NCBI GenBank assembly: GCA_024699395.1
Contig: JAILPU010000243.1
Span: 1 to 6,288, forward strand
DNA: 6,288 nt
From: Lachnospiraceae bacterium
GTDB lineage: Bacteria > Bacillota > Clostridia > Lachnospirales > Lachnospiraceae
Reading direction: 5' to 3'
Under the pieces are notes generated by a model. It was not told the origin of the DNA, ran no database searches, and saw only the letters and a list, made by a program, of their open reading frames with translations. Both the position numbers and the translations under genes were made by a program. Shown here piece by piece: positions 5,679-6,288 of the stretch (its first letter is position 1; the number at the start of each line of letters is the position of its first letter).

Positions 5679-5837
5679 TTAATGATAGTCGACTATTTTC
5701 AAAATATTCACAATTTGGATTTCATCGCCATTCTTTTCGAATACCAGTCTGTACGGATGAATCAAATCTACCGCATATTGTCCTTTCCGATTCTGTGTAA
5801 GAGGATGGCATCGTCCAATATGAAACTGAATCATCAT
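5679..5837 (-). pseudogene. higB: 5'-truncated HigB/RelE-type toxin remnant
   Basis: Fifty-two codons from the ATG at 5837 to the TAA at 5681-5679 encode the C-terminal half of a HigB-type mRNA-cleaving toxin: GRCHPLTQNRKGQYAVDL, then HPYRLVFEKNGDEIQI, ending in IVDYH, the characteristic tail of toxins that precede HigA. Full toxins are about 90-100 residues, so roughly the first 45 are missing. Similarity seems to continue a few codons upstream of this ATG (TVE) to an in-frame TAA at 5852-5850, and ten bases further is the stop of the ATP-grasp gene in the same frame, so the missing part cannot lie in another frame nearby. No Shine-Dalgarno precedes the ATG. Most likely a deletion or insertion removed the toxin's start and its promoter. 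A functional mini-toxin is possible but unlikely because the N-terminal helices that hold the fold together are absent. Confidence 0.72.
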
Positions 5838-5861
5838 TTCAACAGTAAATTAGTTAGCATA

Positions 5862-6288
5862 CTACCTGAAGCACTGGTACAATGCCCTGAAGTAGTGCTC
5901 GTAGTTCTGATTGTCCGAAAGTCCCGATACTCCTCCGTCACCGGCCTCGATAATCTTCCATGTTCCATCTGACAGTTCAGCAAAATCAACGGTATAGTAA
6001 GGGCTGTTTAGGTGTCGGTATTTCTCAATCAGTTCCTGCGGTGGCTCCGGTGTATAAGTTCCCTGCCCTGAATTCCTGCATACCGTGGCAATCTCATGAT
6101 TGATGTAGAATACCCGGTATTCATTTGTTTTGTCACCATAGCGTGCAAGATCCAGAAATTCCTTTATGCAGATTCCCCCTGTCAACAGATTCCCTCGGTA
6201 CTTATAAAAAACTTCCATCCATCGATCAAATTCTTCCTGAGTGATGTTCTTGTCAAAATACCTTGGAAACTCCGTTCCCTTCACCGAT
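5862..6288 (-). CDS. C-terminal part of an ATP-grasp protein, probably R2K clade; 5' end outside the window
   Basis: About 141 residues are visible and the frame is open to the window edge, so the true start lies beyond it; the GTG at 6284 is only an internal codon. Visible features fit an ATP-grasp ligase-like domain: VKGTEF near the start (nucleotide-binding lysine strand), an EYRVFY strand, then YYTVDFAELSDGTWKIIEAGDGGVSG, which places an Asp and a Glu where ATP-grasp enzymes bind metal and ATP, followed by a short C-terminal tail. This arrangement matches the R2K group (formerly DUF4343), whose members are usually small stand-alone proteins of unknown substrate in phages and accessory regions. 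It ends 24 nt upstream of the toxin remnant's first ATG. Family call is moderate; no specific reaction can be named. Confidence 0.7.
   Translation of the reverse strand, partial: SVKGTEFPRYFDKNITQEEFDRWMEVFYKYRGNLLTGGICIKEFLDLARYGDKTNEYRVFYINHEIATVCRNSGQGTYTPEPPQELIEKYRHLNSPYYTVDFAELSDGTWKIIEAGDGGVSGLSDNQNYEHYFRALYQCFR

Noticed and set aside
5682..5972. Plus-strand frame of 96 codons across the toxin/ATP-grasp junction
   Set aside because: It is antisense to two recognisable minus-strand protein sequences and has no domain or ribosome site of its own.

Overview
The window looks like a low-to-moderate GC Firmicute, probably a Clostridia/Lachnospiraceae-type genome. Every confident gene is on the minus strand, Shine-Dalgarno sites are strong AGGAGG types, and the gene families (MptD-type ECF S component, HigA fused to an ImmA/IrrE peptidase, R2K-like ATP-grasp) are common in that group. 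The taxonomic call is an inference from gene content and style, not from a marker gene.

Reading in the direction of transcription (high to low coordinates), the right side is accessory. It holds the 3' end of an ATP-grasp protein (6288-5862), a 5'-truncated HigB/RelE-type toxin remnant (5837-5679), and an intact HigA-type antitoxin carrying an HTH and a C-terminal HEXXH zinc-peptidase domain (start best placed at 5646, end 4594). A serine beta-lactamase-fold hydrolase follows (4466-3465), with its own leader containing an 8-bp inverted repeat directly before the Shine-Dalgarno.

The gap 3464-3038 is the most structured part of the window. It carries four exact-period 24-bp tandem repeats (3304-3399) plus a partial copy and a decayed one, then a good sigma-A-like promoter on the minus strand (-35 at 3284-3279, 17-bp spacer, -10 at 3261-3256). 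After that comes a roughly 210-nt leader with several complementary stems: a possible four-way junction (3234-3141) followed by a second stem-loop module (3140-3067). Two of the stems contain positions that pair as G.U only in minus-strand RNA, which fits a leader RNA of the downstream operon. The same leader holds two palindromes of TTAG/CTAA type, which could instead be DNA sites for a DtxR/IdeR-like metalloregulator.

The leader feeds a tightly packed operon for an energy-coupling-factor (ECF) transporter: S component of the MptD/Trep_Strep type (3037-2432), T component with a GTG start (2420-1710), and a double ATPase (1695 onward). The ATPase frame does not stop where such a protein normally ends. 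It runs on in frame through a short linker into what looks like the first membrane helices of an ABC-exporter-type transmembrane domain, and leaves the window at position 1 still open. Operons of this type usually continue with two separate exporter-fold half-transporters, so here the ECF ATPase and the first half-transporter appear fused. The substrate cannot be read from sequence. Related arrangements (exporter-fold importers such as YbtPQ/IrtAB; ECF systems with added exporter-like subunits) make iron-siderophore or heme uptake a reasonable guess.
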